Below, in pieces: positions 18,074 to 27,024 of a DNA stretch of 64,000 nucleotides. Positions within the stretch are counted from its first letter, which is position 1; each line of letters starts with the position of its first letter. The DNA is from JALHST01 sp963798435 (GTDB lineage: Bacteria > Bacteroidota > Bacteroidia > Flavobacteriales > Flavobacteriaceae), in assembly GCA_963798435.1 (NCBI GenBank), contig CAWCTF010000006.1, positions 630,155 through 694,154 of the forward strand, in the 5' to 3' direction. A program made the translations under genes and the position numbers. The notes beneath the pieces were generated by a model, which did not search any database, had not been told where the DNA came from, and saw nothing but the letters and a program-made list of their open reading frames with translations.

Positions 18074-18253
18074 TTAATTATCTAGAATAGAAACAACTGA
18101 AGTGCCGTGTAACTTTAATTTAAAATAAACGCTAGTTCCAAGCGTAATTAGAATGGGAATTTCATAGAATCCGATCCAAATCTCCCTTTCCATTATATTT
18201 TCAAAGACCAGCGTAAATACTTCAGGTAAATTGCGTAAAAGATAGATTGCCAT
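18074..18253 (-). CDS. Small 59-aa possible membrane protein
   Basis: The frame runs from ATG (18253) to TAA (18074): MAIYLLRNLPEVFTLVFENI, then EREIWIGFYEIPILITLGTS, then VYFKLKLHG and a short tail. It carries one clear hydrophobic segment. The length and spacing (22 bp) match the neighbouring 59-aa ORF, so the two may be one small operon. No family recognised. Coding status rests only on frame openness and composition. Confidence 0.35.
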   Translation of the reverse strand: MAIYLLRNLPEVFTLVFENIMEREIWIGFYEIPILITLGTSVYFKLKLHGTSVVSILDN

Positions 18254-18383
18254 ATGCCATAAAATTTAATTGTGATTTTTTTCATGTTGAATTTGTTAAT
18301 TGTAGTTAGACTAAATGCCTCTTATCCTGTTTTAATTTTGAATACAATATTTTTCTAAACGGTAGACACATCACCATTGATAT

Positions 18384-19232
18384 CTACTGAAATTTGTAAG
18401 TCTTTTTAACAACTTCGGTCATTCTAAAATATCCGTAAGCAAAATTTTCAGGATTGCTTTGATTGGTGCAATTCCCCTTAATCTGTGCAGGCGTCGCACT
18501 TAAAGGACCACCTCCAAATTCAATTTGTTCAACGAGTTTGTGTACGTAATTGTAGTACTGAGGAGAGATACCATATAGGCCAATTTCTACTTCGTCCCCA
18601 GATTCGAATTGTTCCTCATTGGTTTCGGGATTATTACTTTTTTCAAAGAATACTGACATTTGATTCCCGTCGGTAAACTCATCCTTAATATCAAAAAGTG
18701 TGGGATATGCATCCCCTTTTTCCTTGAATTTTATAAGATAAAAATTGGCTTCATTTCCCGGGTCGTTGAAAAAGACATTTACATCTAAAGCCTGGTCATC
18801 ATACCCGCCTTCCAACGATTGACTCACTTCTTGAATATCGGCAACGGGAGTCAATGCTTCATGTGCCGAATAAACTTCCCCGTCTGCAATAACTTCGAGA
18901 GTATAAGATTGGTTCAAAACAGGAACGAAAACCGAAGTGGTATATAATCCGTTATGTTGGTCCTCAAAAATGAACTCCGACCCATCGGTTTCGTTTTTGA
19001 CGCTTACCATTGCACCAACTACCCCAGTTATAGAATTGGTATCGAAATAGGGTGTTGACCTACTTAACTTAATTGTCTGCTCATTGCCTAATGTTCCTTT
19101 TTCCCAATCCAATGATGCTTCTATAATTAATCTTGGGCTCCCTACTGGAACATCGAGTTCGATTACATCTTCACAAGAAGTAGCCAGTGTCGCTAGGATG
19201 AATATCATCGTAGTCTTAACGTAATTTTTCAT
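18384..19232 (-). CDS. DUF4249 lipoprotein (TonB-receptor partner)
   Basis: The 282-aa lipoprotein has a signal ending LATSC (C20) and the DUF4249 pattern: an early CEDVIELDVP, PRLIIEASLDW and a mid-protein Ig-like beta domain. It ends in YGYFRMTEV. DUF4249 proteins sit beside TonB-dependent receptors in Bacteroidota and probably act as their surface partner, like SusD for SusC (known co-occurrence, function inferred). It starts four bases after the end of the receptor gene, so both are translated from one message. Confidence 0.9.
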   Translation of the reverse strand: MKNYVKTTMIFILATLATSCEDVIELDVPVGSPRLIIEASLDWEKGTLGNEQTIKLSRSTPYFDTNSITGVVGAMVSVKNETDGSEFIFEDQHNGLYTTSVFVPVLNQSYTLEVIADGEVYSAHEALTPVADIQEVSQSLEGGYDDQALDVNVFFNDPGNEANFYLIKFKEKGDAYPTLFDIKDEFTDGNQMSVFFEKSNNPETNEEQFESGDEVEIGLYGISPQYYNYVHKLVEQIEFGGGPLSATPAQIKGNCTNQSNPENFAYGYFRMTEVVKKTYKFQ

Positions 19233-19236
19233 GGTC

Positions 19237-21600
19237 TTAAAATTTAAAGTTATATGTTAGTGAGGGTACTATACCAAAGATGGCGGTACGTGTGGCTTCA
19301 TTCGCTCCGGTATCCTTATTTTGATCGAATGAGATAGAAGCGGCATTTTTACGATTATACACATTGTAAATGCCGAACATCCATTCGCCCTTCCATCTAT
19401 TGTCTGGTTTTCTGTTTGGAGTGTAAATAGCCGAAACGTCTAATCTGTGATAGGGTGTTAATCGGTCAGCATTGCGATTTGAAAAGCTTGGTATTGACAA
19501 TCCTTCATACTCATACTGTCCGTTTGGATAGGTTACAGGTCTACCAGTTTGAAAAACCATGTTTGCCCCGAAACTCCATTTTTCGTTTAGCTTATAGTTG
19601 GTAGTTAATGAGAAATCATGTGTTCTGTCGTAGGAGGTGTTATACCAATCCCCGTTATTTATGCCTTTACCACCGGCATTGCCGCCTAAGGTTTTTTGTT
19701 CTGATTTTGAAAGTGTGTACGCTATCCAACCAGTGAACGAACCTTCGTTTTTTCGTAATAGGAGTTCCAAACCATACGCGCGTGATTCACCGTTTAAGAT
19801 TTCTGTTTCAAGGTTATTTTGACCTATCAAATCGGCACCATCAATATAATCGATCCTATTATCCACAGTTTTGTAATATACTTCTGCTTCAAGTGAAATG
19901 TTATTTCCTCTAAGGTTTCTAAAATAGCCTAGGGCATATTGATCCGCGAGTTGAGGTTTGATAAATTTTCCACTCGGTGCCCACACATCTAGAGGACTTA
20001 CCGAAGATGTATTGGACAATAAATGGATGTATTGGGCTATTCTGTTATAGCTGGCCTTGACTGAAGATGCTTCATTGAGTTGATAGGATAGAGCTACTCG
20101 AGGCTCTAAATTATCGAACCTTTTAATATCATCTTCTTTTTTATAGTCGATTTCACCGATTACGGTTCCTCGCTCATAAATACCGAGGTTATCATTGTAA
20201 ACGACAGGTTGATTATTTTCATAAATATTTAATGATTGTCCTCCTAATCGATAAAATGCACTATATCGTAAACCGTATTCTGCTGTAAGATTTCCAATAA
20301 GTTTCTGTTCAACATTAAGATATGCACCACTTTCGACTGCCCTCTTTTGGTCTAATCTTAAATAGTTAATAGCTGAGTCATCAGAAGTCGGTTTTACTTC
20401 ACCAGGATTAAAGTCATAATATATTCCGCTCACTCCGAAGTCAAAACTCACCTTATCATTGGCAAAGTATTTTAAATCATATTTTACATTGTAATTTTTT
20501 ATATCTGAAATCCAGTCAAGTTTATCAAAATCGAGTATGACTTGATAATCGTATTTGCTATAAATAAGGGACACGTTTGAAAAAAGCCTGTCATTAAAAA
20601 TATGGTTCCAGCGCAAGTTTCCGGTTAGATTGCCATAGTTTGCCTTGAAGTCTCCATCGAAATTGAAATTGTCTCTTCCAAAATATCCGGAAAGAAACAG
20701 TCTATTATTTTGGCTTAAATTATAATTAGTTTTTAAATTCAAATCATAAAATGAAGCACTATTATCTTCCCCTGCCATTTTTAAAAATAGATGCGCATAG
20801 GAACTCCTACCAGCAATTAAAAATGATCCTTTTTCTTTTACTAGGGGTCCTTCGGCCGTTAATCTGCTTGAAATGACACCAATACCACCAGATAGATTAA
20901 ATTCTTTATTATTTCCATCCTTTTGTCGAATATCCAAAACGGAAGATACCCTTCCACCAAAACGTGCAGGGATACCACCCTTGTACAATTTTACATCCTT
21001 TACCGCGTCAGGATTAAAGACGGAGAAAAAACCCAATAGATGGGAGGTATTGTAAACAACAGCTTCATCCAGTAAAACTAAGTTCTGGTCCGCCGCACCA
21101 CCTCGGATATTAAACCCTCCCGTGCCTTCACCATTATTGGTGACCCCTGGAAGCAGTTGAATCGATTTTAAAACATCTACTTCTCCTAGTACAACCGGTG
21201 TTTGTTTTATGGTAGCCATGTTCAGTTTGGAAACACTCATTTGCGGCTTCCTTAGGTCCAAATGTTCGGACTCATCAGAGAATATTACAACTTCATCTAA
21301 TTGGGTAGAATTCTCAGTAATTTCAAAATCAATGTTTTGATCTTTATCCAAAACAATATGTTGATTTTGATCAGCATACCCTAAGTAGGAAATAATGAGA
21401 TCATATTCGCCTTTAGGTGCAGTAATAGAGTAAAAACCATATTCGTTGGTGGATGTCCCCAAAGTAGTTCCCTTAAAATATACTGAGGCGCCAAAAGCAG
21501 TTTCCCCGCTTGAAACATCGCTAACCTTTCCGCTCAGCGTGTGACTTTCTTGTGCACACAAAAAAGTGGTTGATAAAATTAATAATACAATTGTTTTCAT
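19237..21600 (-). CDS. TonB-dependent outer-membrane receptor with CarboxypepD_reg-like domain
   Basis: The 787-aa protein has a signal peptide (MKTIVLLILSTTFLCAQ), a CarboxypepD_reg-like beta domain (about 20-105, with SGETAFGASVYFKGT), a plug domain (about 115-235, with LLPGVTNNGEGTGGFNIRGG) and a 22-strand barrel region ending in LTYNFKF. Length and plug motifs fit an intact receptor importing an unknown ligand. With the DUF4249 lipoprotein immediately downstream it forms a typical import pair. A TTG-N18-TACTTTTG promoter lies 42 to 70 bp upstream. Confidence 0.93.
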   Translation of the reverse strand: MKTIVLLILSTTFLCAQESHTLSGKVSDVSSGETAFGASVYFKGTTLGTSTNEYGFYSITAPKGEYDLIISYLGYADQNQHIVLDKDQNIDFEITENSTQLDEVVIFSDESEHLDLRKPQMSVSKLNMATIKQTPVVLGEVDVLKSIQLLPGVTNNGEGTGGFNIRGGAADQNLVLLDEAVVYNTSHLLGFFSVFNPDAVKDVKLYKGGIPARFGGRVSSVLDIRQKDGNNKEFNLSGGIGVISSRLTAEGPLVKEKGSFLIAGRSSYAHLFLKMAGEDNSASFYDLNLKTNYNLSQNNRLFLSGYFGRDNFNFDGDFKANYGNLTGNLRWNHIFNDRLFSNVSLIYSKYDYQVILDFDKLDWISDIKNYNVKYDLKYFANDKVSFDFGVSGIYYDFNPGEVKPTSDDSAINYLRLDQKRAVESGAYLNVEQKLIGNLTAEYGLRYSAFYRLGGQSLNIYENNQPVVYNDNLGIYERGTVIGEIDYKKEDDIKRFDNLEPRVALSYQLNEASSVKASYNRIAQYIHLLSNTSSVSPLDVWAPSGKFIKPQLADQYALGYFRNLRGNNISLEAEVYYKTVDNRIDYIDGADLIGQNNLETEILNGESRAYGLELLLRKNEGSFTGWIAYTLSKSEQKTLGGNAGGKGINNGDWYNTSYDRTHDFSLTTNYKLNEKWSFGANMVFQTGRPVTYPNGQYEYEGLSIPSFSNRNADRLTPYHRLDVSAIYTPNRKPDNRWKGEWMFGIYNVYNRKNAASISFDQNKDTGANEATRTAIFGIVPSLTYNFKF

Positions 21601-21641
21601 TTTTTTCGATTGATTTTAGATATATGATTTATAAACAGATC

Positions 21642-21670
21642 CAAAAGTAGGAGTCAAAGTTTCCTTGCAA
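21642..21670 (-). promoter_or_regulatory. Promoter of the TonB receptor operon
   Basis: On the minus strand TTG (21668-21670) is followed after 18 bp by TACTTTTG (21642-21649). This matches the Bacteroidota consensus TTG-N17-23-TANNTTTG, and lies about 40 bp before the ATG. Confidence 0.6.
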
Positions 21671-21755
21671 AAAAGTTTTGAGTTGAAGCGTTGCTAGAAC
21701 TATTGGAAGTGTTTATAAATCCTATTGAAGTGTAAAATGCCTATTTATGAGATAG

Positions 21756-22896
21756 TTATAAAAATAGGGCGGTAAGAATATCAAATTGAATACCTGCTGT
21801 TTTTTCAACTATCTTACTATCTATTAGCGTAGTAAAGTTGGTTGCCATGAATACATAGGCATTTAATTCAGGCAAGTACATTAAAACGCAACCGGCACCA
21901 ATTCCCCCGCCTGAATGGCCAATTGCATAGGTGACGCCCAAATCATAATATGAAAGGCCTAGACCATACTTCTTATGTCCATCCTTCATTACCCAATCTT
22001 GCATGAGTGCCAAAGTTTCTTGCTTTAAAAGTTTACCCTCCACAATTCCCCTTAGAAATTTGATCGCGTCTTGTGTACTGCACACGATACCGTCATCACC
22101 TCTGAGTGATGAAACATTCACCTTTTGAATCTCGGAAATATTTACAGGTTTTTCAATATTGAGCACGTCCCAATAGGAATCTACAATATTTGGAATATGT
22201 TTATAATTCTGCTTCGTCAAGTAAAATGTTTCCTTAAGTTGCAGCGGTTCCAAAATTTCCTTGTTTATATATTTCACATGGTCGCCCGTTATCTTATCGG
22301 CAATCAGGGAAAGAAGTGCGTAGTTTGTATTGGAATAGGAATAATCCGACCCTGGGCTAAAGTTCAAGTGCTCCTCTTTTATATAGCTAATACATTCACG
22401 AACCGTGAAATGTCTGGATGACATCACTCATTACAAAGGCCATAAATTCAGGATTTGTCGCGTAATCCTGTATTCCAGAGGTATGGTTCAAGAGCATCTT
22501 AACAGTAATTCCTTTTTTGGCCAGGCTCCCAATGGAACCCGCTCCGAGATACTTGGAAATATCATCGTTTAGATCCAGTTGTTTCTCCTCCATAAGTTTT
22601 AAAATCGCCACGGCCATGTAGGTTTTGGTGACGCTCTGTAAATAGTGTAGATCTGAATTCTTAAGAGGTACTTTTCTTTCGATGTTTGAATACCCTTCTG
22701 AATGGGCCCAATTTCCTTCTTTAGCGGAATAAAAGGAGACGGCTACCCCAGGCAGTCCATTGTCTACATTTTTTTGTAAAATTTCTATAACTTTTGCTTT
22801 TCTTTCAGCAAAGGTCACAGAATCGTTTGCCGTTTGTGCATGATTATAGACTGTCAGAAGACATGCTGTGATGGCACTAAAAATTCTTGTTTTCAT
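21756..22896 (-). CDS. Class C beta-lactamase-like serine hydrolase (one frameshift)
   Basis: The protein has a signal peptide (first 20 residues), SxxK as S88-V-T-K91 (QSVTKTY), the YSN motif (YSYSNTNY) and HSGGG as the third motif, so all active-site elements of the penicillin-binding/class C fold are present. The frame breaks near 22410. The first part ends SDVIQTF and the rest resumes as TVRECISYIKEEH one frame away. Removing one T from the TTT run joins them into about 379 aa. Such exported hydrolases act on peptides, esters or cell-wall stems. The true substrate is unknown. It lies between the TonB receptor and a LytTR regulator on the same strand. Confidence 0.82.
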
Positions 22897-22921
22897 GATT
22901 AAATATTTTAAGATTATGGGG

Positions 22922-22929
22922 CAAAGCTA
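22922..22929 (-). promoter_or_regulatory. -7 promoter element of the serine hydrolase
   Basis: TAGCTTTG on the minus strand fits TANNTTTG and lies 26 bp before the ATG. The -33 TTG is not clear. Confidence 0.4.
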
Positions 22930-23075
22930 TTTTGCAATCCGCTTTTTATAAATCGTTTGAAATATTTTTAAAATGAAATGTGGGGTTTATCCCTATGAAA
23001 TGCAGCTCTTTACGAAGGGGTTAGAGGGGTGAAGAATCGAAATGTGGCAATTAGCATGTTGAAGTGTATCCTGTA

Positions 23076-23888
23076 TTAAAGGACATCCTCGGTAAACCAC
23101 TTTTTAAATGAAGGTGCCTTTAACCTGCTAACAATTATTTCTGTTGGGAAAGTGGTCCCCAAAGAAATGGTAAGTACTAATTTCCCATCTTTAATCCGTT
23201 TATAAGATAGAATGACATTTCTTTTTAAAATGAACTTTCTGTTCACCCTGAAAAAAATCTTTTCGGATAGGTTTCTTTCAATAACTTCCAAGGAATTATC
23301 AACCAAATGAGTTTTGGAATGCTGATCAATGATAAAGGTTGCACCCTGCTCTGCAAAAAACCCATTAATATTAATTAGAGGCACCTTTGTATTCTTGGCA
23401 CCTATCCTTACGGTTACTCCTGTCGTTTTGAGTTCTTGCTCCCTTAGGAGTTGTTCTTCAGAGGTCTTCCAAATATGATAATAATAAATACCGATATAAA
23501 TGCCATTAATGACCAATATCCACACCAAATAAATAAAAATATCGTGGGTATAAAAATTATTGGGAATGGGGGTGTCCCTTGCAAAAAAGTTTATTGCTAC
23601 GGTTACAATTACTATTATGGACAATCCTAAAACACTGGTTAGCAACAGTTGAACGGCCAATCTTTGCCACGTAAAATTTTTAAGTGGATACTTTTTTTCT
23701 AATTCTAGAATTATAAATCGAATGAGAAGCCATGCGGAATATCCAAGACATGTATCTATTAAAAATGTAACGAAAAAGTATAGATTTAATGAAACATTTG
23801 TATAGGTAATAAAGTAGTTCAAGGCATTAATGATTGGTATTAACACCAAAAAGAAAATTATATCCCTTCTATGATAAGCAGATACCAT
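23076..23888 (-). CDS. Membrane-anchored LytTR-domain regulator
   Basis: The 270-aa protein has four hydrophobic segments (about 10-145) and a short charged linker (EEQLLREQELKTTG). A LytTR domain spans about 155-265, with KVPLININGFFAEQGATFII, then SLEVIERNLS and FFRVNRKFILKRNVI. It has the same plan as the protein at 3902-4660 and no kinase domain, so it is probably a one-component membrane regulator. It is upstream of the serine hydrolase in the same direction with a 180-bp gap that holds a separate promoter. The hydrolase or the TonB pair are plausible targets (inference). Confidence 0.85.
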   Translation of the reverse strand: MVSAYHRRDIIFFLVLIPIINALNYFITYTNVSLNLYFFVTFLIDTCLGYSAWLLIRFIILELEKKYPLKNFTWQRLAVQLLLTSVLGLSIIVIVTVAINFFARDTPIPNNFYTHDIFIYLVWILVINGIYIGIYYYHIWKTSEEQLLREQELKTTGVTVRIGAKNTKVPLININGFFAEQGATFIIDQHSKTHLVDNSLEVIERNLSEKIFFRVNRKFILKRNVILSYKRIKDGKLVLTISLGTTFPTEIIVSRLKAPSFKKWFTEDVL

Positions 23889-25080
23889 TTAGAGGCCCTT
23901 GTAATTTTGTTAATTGTTACTACGAAAATAGTCGGTCATAAGTAATGGCAAAATCTAAACCGTACAGGTTCCAATTGTAGTTACAAATTTCGTTTATTTT
24001 TAATCAATCGATAAATAATACTTGATTTTGCATTTATAGTTTCCTTATGTCACCATACAATTATTGAATTTATCCACATAGGTAATGTCGACATCCCCCC
24101 AAAATAACTTATGGTCAAACTTCCTTTTGAACCAAGGCCCTATTAATAGCCACCAAAAAAGGATTTGGCACTTACTATTTATTCCAAGACCTAACAAGCA
24201 TGGAGTCCCAGAAACGTACATTCGAGCTACTATTTATCAAAATTTAAAATATAGATTCTTCAGTTATTTTGTCATTGGATTTAGAATTAAGGTCAAAGAA
24301 TATTACCGAGCTGCTCTTCGGTGAAAAATAAATCCCATGATTCGATCAATTGTTAGACTCGAGAACAAAATTATCAGTGCCACGGTCGAATACTTTCTCA
24401 AATCCCTAGTAAGGGCAATCGGCTGGGATACTCACTATCATATACATTAGTAGCGCTTTTTACATTTTAGGGCATTCAATTCAGGGTTTTTGGAGTATCG
24501 CCCTTTTTATAGCTACCGAATACTTGTGACATTGTTAATTCTACTAAAAAAGTTACCTAAGTTTCTATTACCGTTTTTATTTTTTTGCTTTATGCTTCGT
24601 GTTTGTTTTTAAATTATCGGTTGCATGTCGATCCATACACAATTCAGCTCCTAAATTATTTCAGAATTTTGAAATCATACTTTATTCGTTTATTAAAATT
24701 TTGTAGGTGGTTTATTTTCAAAATTTTAGCTCTAAAGTAAGGGGAATGTTTCTCCTGAAAAAAATTGGTACTTAAACACCCGAAAAGACATCGGAGGTAC
24801 TTTAAATTTAGTTTGATGTTAAAATCAATAAAAGTAGCTTCAACTGATCATTTGAAAAGGAACTCATTTAATTTTAATATATCGCACGTTTTCCTTTTTT
24901 AGCAATAATTGGAGATATTTTGGCGATTCAAGTTCTTGTAGATGCACTTTGACACTTGACCTATGCGGTTCACTTACAAAAATTATAGATGATAGGAAGG
25001 ATTGTTTAAATTTATTTGAGGTTATTTACTCGTTACCAAGCAATATTGGTCTAACAACGATTGTCAACTCCTAACTAAAA
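23889..25080. other. 1.2-kb AT-rich interval without a recognised gene
   Basis: Both strands are stop-rich. The only longer frame (24085-24324, +, 79 aa) has no motif and poor composition. I see no tRNA, terminator or repeat shared with other intervals. It separates two divergently placed sensor/regulator genes, so promoters for both must lie near its ends. Confidence 0.4.
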
Positions 25081-25563
25081 ATGAAAAAGTACATTAATCG
25101 GAAAAGAAGCTACATATTATTTTTTTTGTTAAATGTCGCACTGGGTGTTGTTAGGTTTAGCATTTTCCCAAACCAGACGCTTACTTTTCATGTAGTTATT
25201 TTTTTTGCATCATATGCTTTGTTCATTTTTGCTTGGGAGATATTGCTTTTAATGCATGGCTATATTGATCGAACTTTCCCACTCGAGCAGACGACAGCCA
25301 AGCGAGTTATCATACAAATAATTTTGACAACTGTCGTTTTTGTAATTTTTTCCAAGATATTGTTTACATCGGCCTCGGTGGTTTTCAAAATGGAAATATC
25401 TCCAATGCTTGATAAGGTATTGTATTTGCTGGATTTTCTGATTGCTTTAATTTTCAATCTTAAATTATTCGGGACCCAGTATTTTTACCAATGGAAAGAG
25501 GATTTGGTTAGTAGGTCCAATCTTGAAAAAGAGCGGGCGGAGGTAAAATATGATGCACTACGA
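25081..25563 (+). CDS. Sensor histidine kinase, LytS-like (3' truncated at junction)
   Basis: About 161 codons of flavobacterial sequence encode four hydrophobic segments and a linker (QWKEDLVSRSNLEKERAEVKYDALR, given here only to show the typical NLEKERAE-x-KYDALR run). In this family the next residues are a Q-hydrophobic-NPHFLFN histidine box. Instead the frame enters GC-rich DNA with unrelated residues (CEQSFLRF) and no kinase core. The gene is therefore cut at about 25563 by the seam between the two halves. In life it would probably be paired with a LytTR response regulator. Confidence 0.75.
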
Positions 25564-25570
25564 TGCGAAC
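25555..25570. other. Seam between two genomes (probable assembly chimera)
   Basis: Left of about 25563 the DNA is AT-rich flavobacterial and reads into a sensor kinase. Right of it the DNA is GC-rich and reads on the other strand as the start of a threonine dehydratase. Both reading frames lose family similarity within a few bases of each other. No inverted repeat, att site or target duplication marks the seam. Confidence 0.75.
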
Positions 25571-25645
25571 AATCGTTTTTGCGATTCGCTTGCGAGCTTC
25601 TTGGATTTCGGACAACTGGATCGGGCGAACCGCTTCGAGAATCAT
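25564..25645 (-). CDS. Threonine ammonia-lyase-like protein, amino-terminal stub
   Basis: The ATG at 25645 (minus) opens MILEAVRPIQLSEIQEARKR and continues IAKTIVR, matching the start of PLP-dependent threonine/serine dehydratases (I-x-L-x-E-I-x-x-A-x-x-R-I-x-x-x-I-x-R-T-P-L). It stops matching where TPLV is expected, exactly at the seam. It is only 27 codons and is the end of a gene whose remainder is missing. A separate, complete relative is encoded at 37217-38248. Confidence 0.65.
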
Positions 25646-25742
25646 CAGCTCACTGTAGAGGCAGCCGTACCCGCTGCAATCTTATGTCGGCTGACAAAAA
25701 AATTTGAACGCTTTTGACCCTTCCGCTATCTGAGCGTTCACG

Positions 25743-26078
25743 ATGATTAGAATTACTATTACCGCTTTAGTCGCCGCTGCGATGCTAACCGCATCCGGCG
25801 CGTTTGCAGGGGATAAGGCATGCTGTGCCAAAGGCGTAGCCAACTCGCACTCGATGGCGTGCGTAAATTTGGCTTCGCTCAATCTTACGCCAGATCAAAA
25901 AGCAAAGGTTGAGGCGTGGCAGGCTGAATGCATGAAGGCTGGCTGCACAAAGGAAAGCCGGCAGACGTTCCTGACCCACGCGAAAGGAATTCTTTCGCCG
26001 GACCAGTTCGCTCAGCTCAAGGCGCAGTGTAAGAAAACAGCCAACGCGAAGAGGTACAGAAACCTGATTTGGTCTTAG
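25743..26078 (+). CDS. Small secreted Spy/CpxP-like protein
   Basis: The 111-aa protein starts with a clear signal peptide (ITALVAAAMLTASGAFA), then a cysteine-bearing segment (CCAKG, CVN) and a helical part with LTPDQKAKVEAWQ and LSPDQFAQLKAQC. The LTPDQ helix pattern resembles Spy/CpxP-type periplasmic proteins and Verrucomicrobia small secreted proteins. The last dozen residues look unlike the rest, so a frameshift near the end is possible. A strong terminator follows at once. Confidence 0.6.
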   Translation: MIRITITALVAAAMLTASGAFAGDKACCAKGVANSHSMACVNLASLNLTPDQKAKVEAWQAECMKAGCTKESRQTFLTHAKGILSPDQFAQLKAQCKKTANAKRYRNLIWS

Positions 26079-26093
26079 GTTTTTTCAGAAAAG

Positions 26094-26122
26094 CGCGCCG
26101 AAGAAAGTTCGGCGCGTTTTTT
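26094..26122 (+). terminator. Intrinsic terminator
   Basis: CGCGCCGAA - GAAAG - TTCGGCGCG followed by a T run: a 9-bp GC-rich stem just after the Spy-like gene. Confidence 0.75.
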
Positions 26123-26134
26123 ATTGGGTGGCAA

Positions 26135-26553
26135 TCTTGGCTCGGGGTTAACCTTTATCGTCAGGAAACCTCTTATCATTTTGCTCGCCAGCGCCGCTGC
26201 GGCCTCGGCACACTTCTTCCGGCGCTAAACATGGCTGGATCGGAATTGAATGCGCTAGCGGCTGTCAACGCTCCGCTGCGCAATGCAAAGTTCGCGATTG
26301 TATTTCATGGTCCAGCTGTTGATGGCATTCTCGACGACGAGCATTACAGGGCGAAGTTTGGAACAACTAATCCAAACTTAAAACCGATAGCGGAAATGAA
26401 GAAACACGGCGTCAAATTTTTCGTGTGTGGACAGGACCCTGCCGGATAGAAATCGATCCAAAAACACTAACTCCTGACGTGCAGCTCGCGGCCGATGCAT
26501 TGCTCGTTTTAATGCAATATCAGAATAGAGGCTATGCGTTGATGAGCTTTTGA
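26135..26553 (+). CDS. DsrE-family protein (frameshifted)
   Basis: The core reads LNALAAVNAPLRNAKFAIVF, then HGPAVDGILDDEHYRAKFG, then PNLKPIAEMKKHGVKFFVCG, matching the DsrE/DsrF-like fold with a Cys in the VCGQ position. The carboxyl part (IDPKTLTPDVQLAADALLVL, then MQYQNRGYALMSF) lies one frame over after 26445. A probable signal sequence (KPLIILLASAAAASA) upstream is in yet another frame. At least two indels are therefore present and the start cannot be fixed. Such exported DsrE-like proteins are thought to take part in sulfur chemistry. The role here is unknown. Confidence 0.65.
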
Positions 26554-26569
26554 AATATGACGCACTGCC

Positions 26570-27017
26570 CTAGAACGTCTTGTCAGAATCGAGAAGGATC
26601 GTTACCGGGCCTTCGTTGACTAATTCCACTGACATCATTGCGCCGAAAACTCCCGTCGCTACAGCGACTCCCAACCTGCGCAGCGCTTCGCTAAACTCTT
26701 CATACAGCTTCCTCGCCTGTTCCGGCGGCGCCGCGGCAACAAAGCTGGGCCTGCGTTGACCGCGCGCGTCACCGTAAAGGGTAAACTGCGAGACCACGAG
26801 AGTGCTGCCTCTTACGTCAAGCAATGACCGGTTCATTTTCCGCTGATCGTCCTCGAAGATCCTCAGGTTGGCGATTTTTTCGGCCATGCGGCCGCGACGC
26901 AGAGGTATCGTCGCGGCCGACGCCAAGCAAAATCATGAGGCCATAGGTGATTTCTCCCGTGATGTCACCGTTTACGGTTACACGCGCGCGACTCACACGC
27001 TGAACAACTGCTCGCAT
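26570..27017 (-). CDS. dtd: D-aminoacyl-tRNA deacylase (one frameshift)
   Basis: The protein begins MRAVVQRVSRARVTVNG and contains the family motifs SQFTLYGD and NEGPVTI (usual form NxGPVT), which form the cross-subunit active site that removes D-amino acids from tRNA. The frame breaks near 26900, between LGVGRDD and the following AEKIANLRIFEDD. Together the parts give about 149 aa, the normal DTD length. The gene follows the S1/P1 nuclease gene with only a short gap on the same strand. The enzyme is a cytoplasmic proofreading factor. Confidence 0.88.
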
Positions 27018-27024
27018 GGAGGTA

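Noticed and set aside
24085..24324. 79-aa plus-strand ORF
   Set aside because: No motif, poor codon composition and no ribosome-binding site in a stop-rich AT region.
25081..25707. One continuous 208-aa gene across the seam
   Set aside because: The second part (after DALR) has no kinase sequence and is antisense to a threonine dehydratase start. It is read as an artefact of joining.
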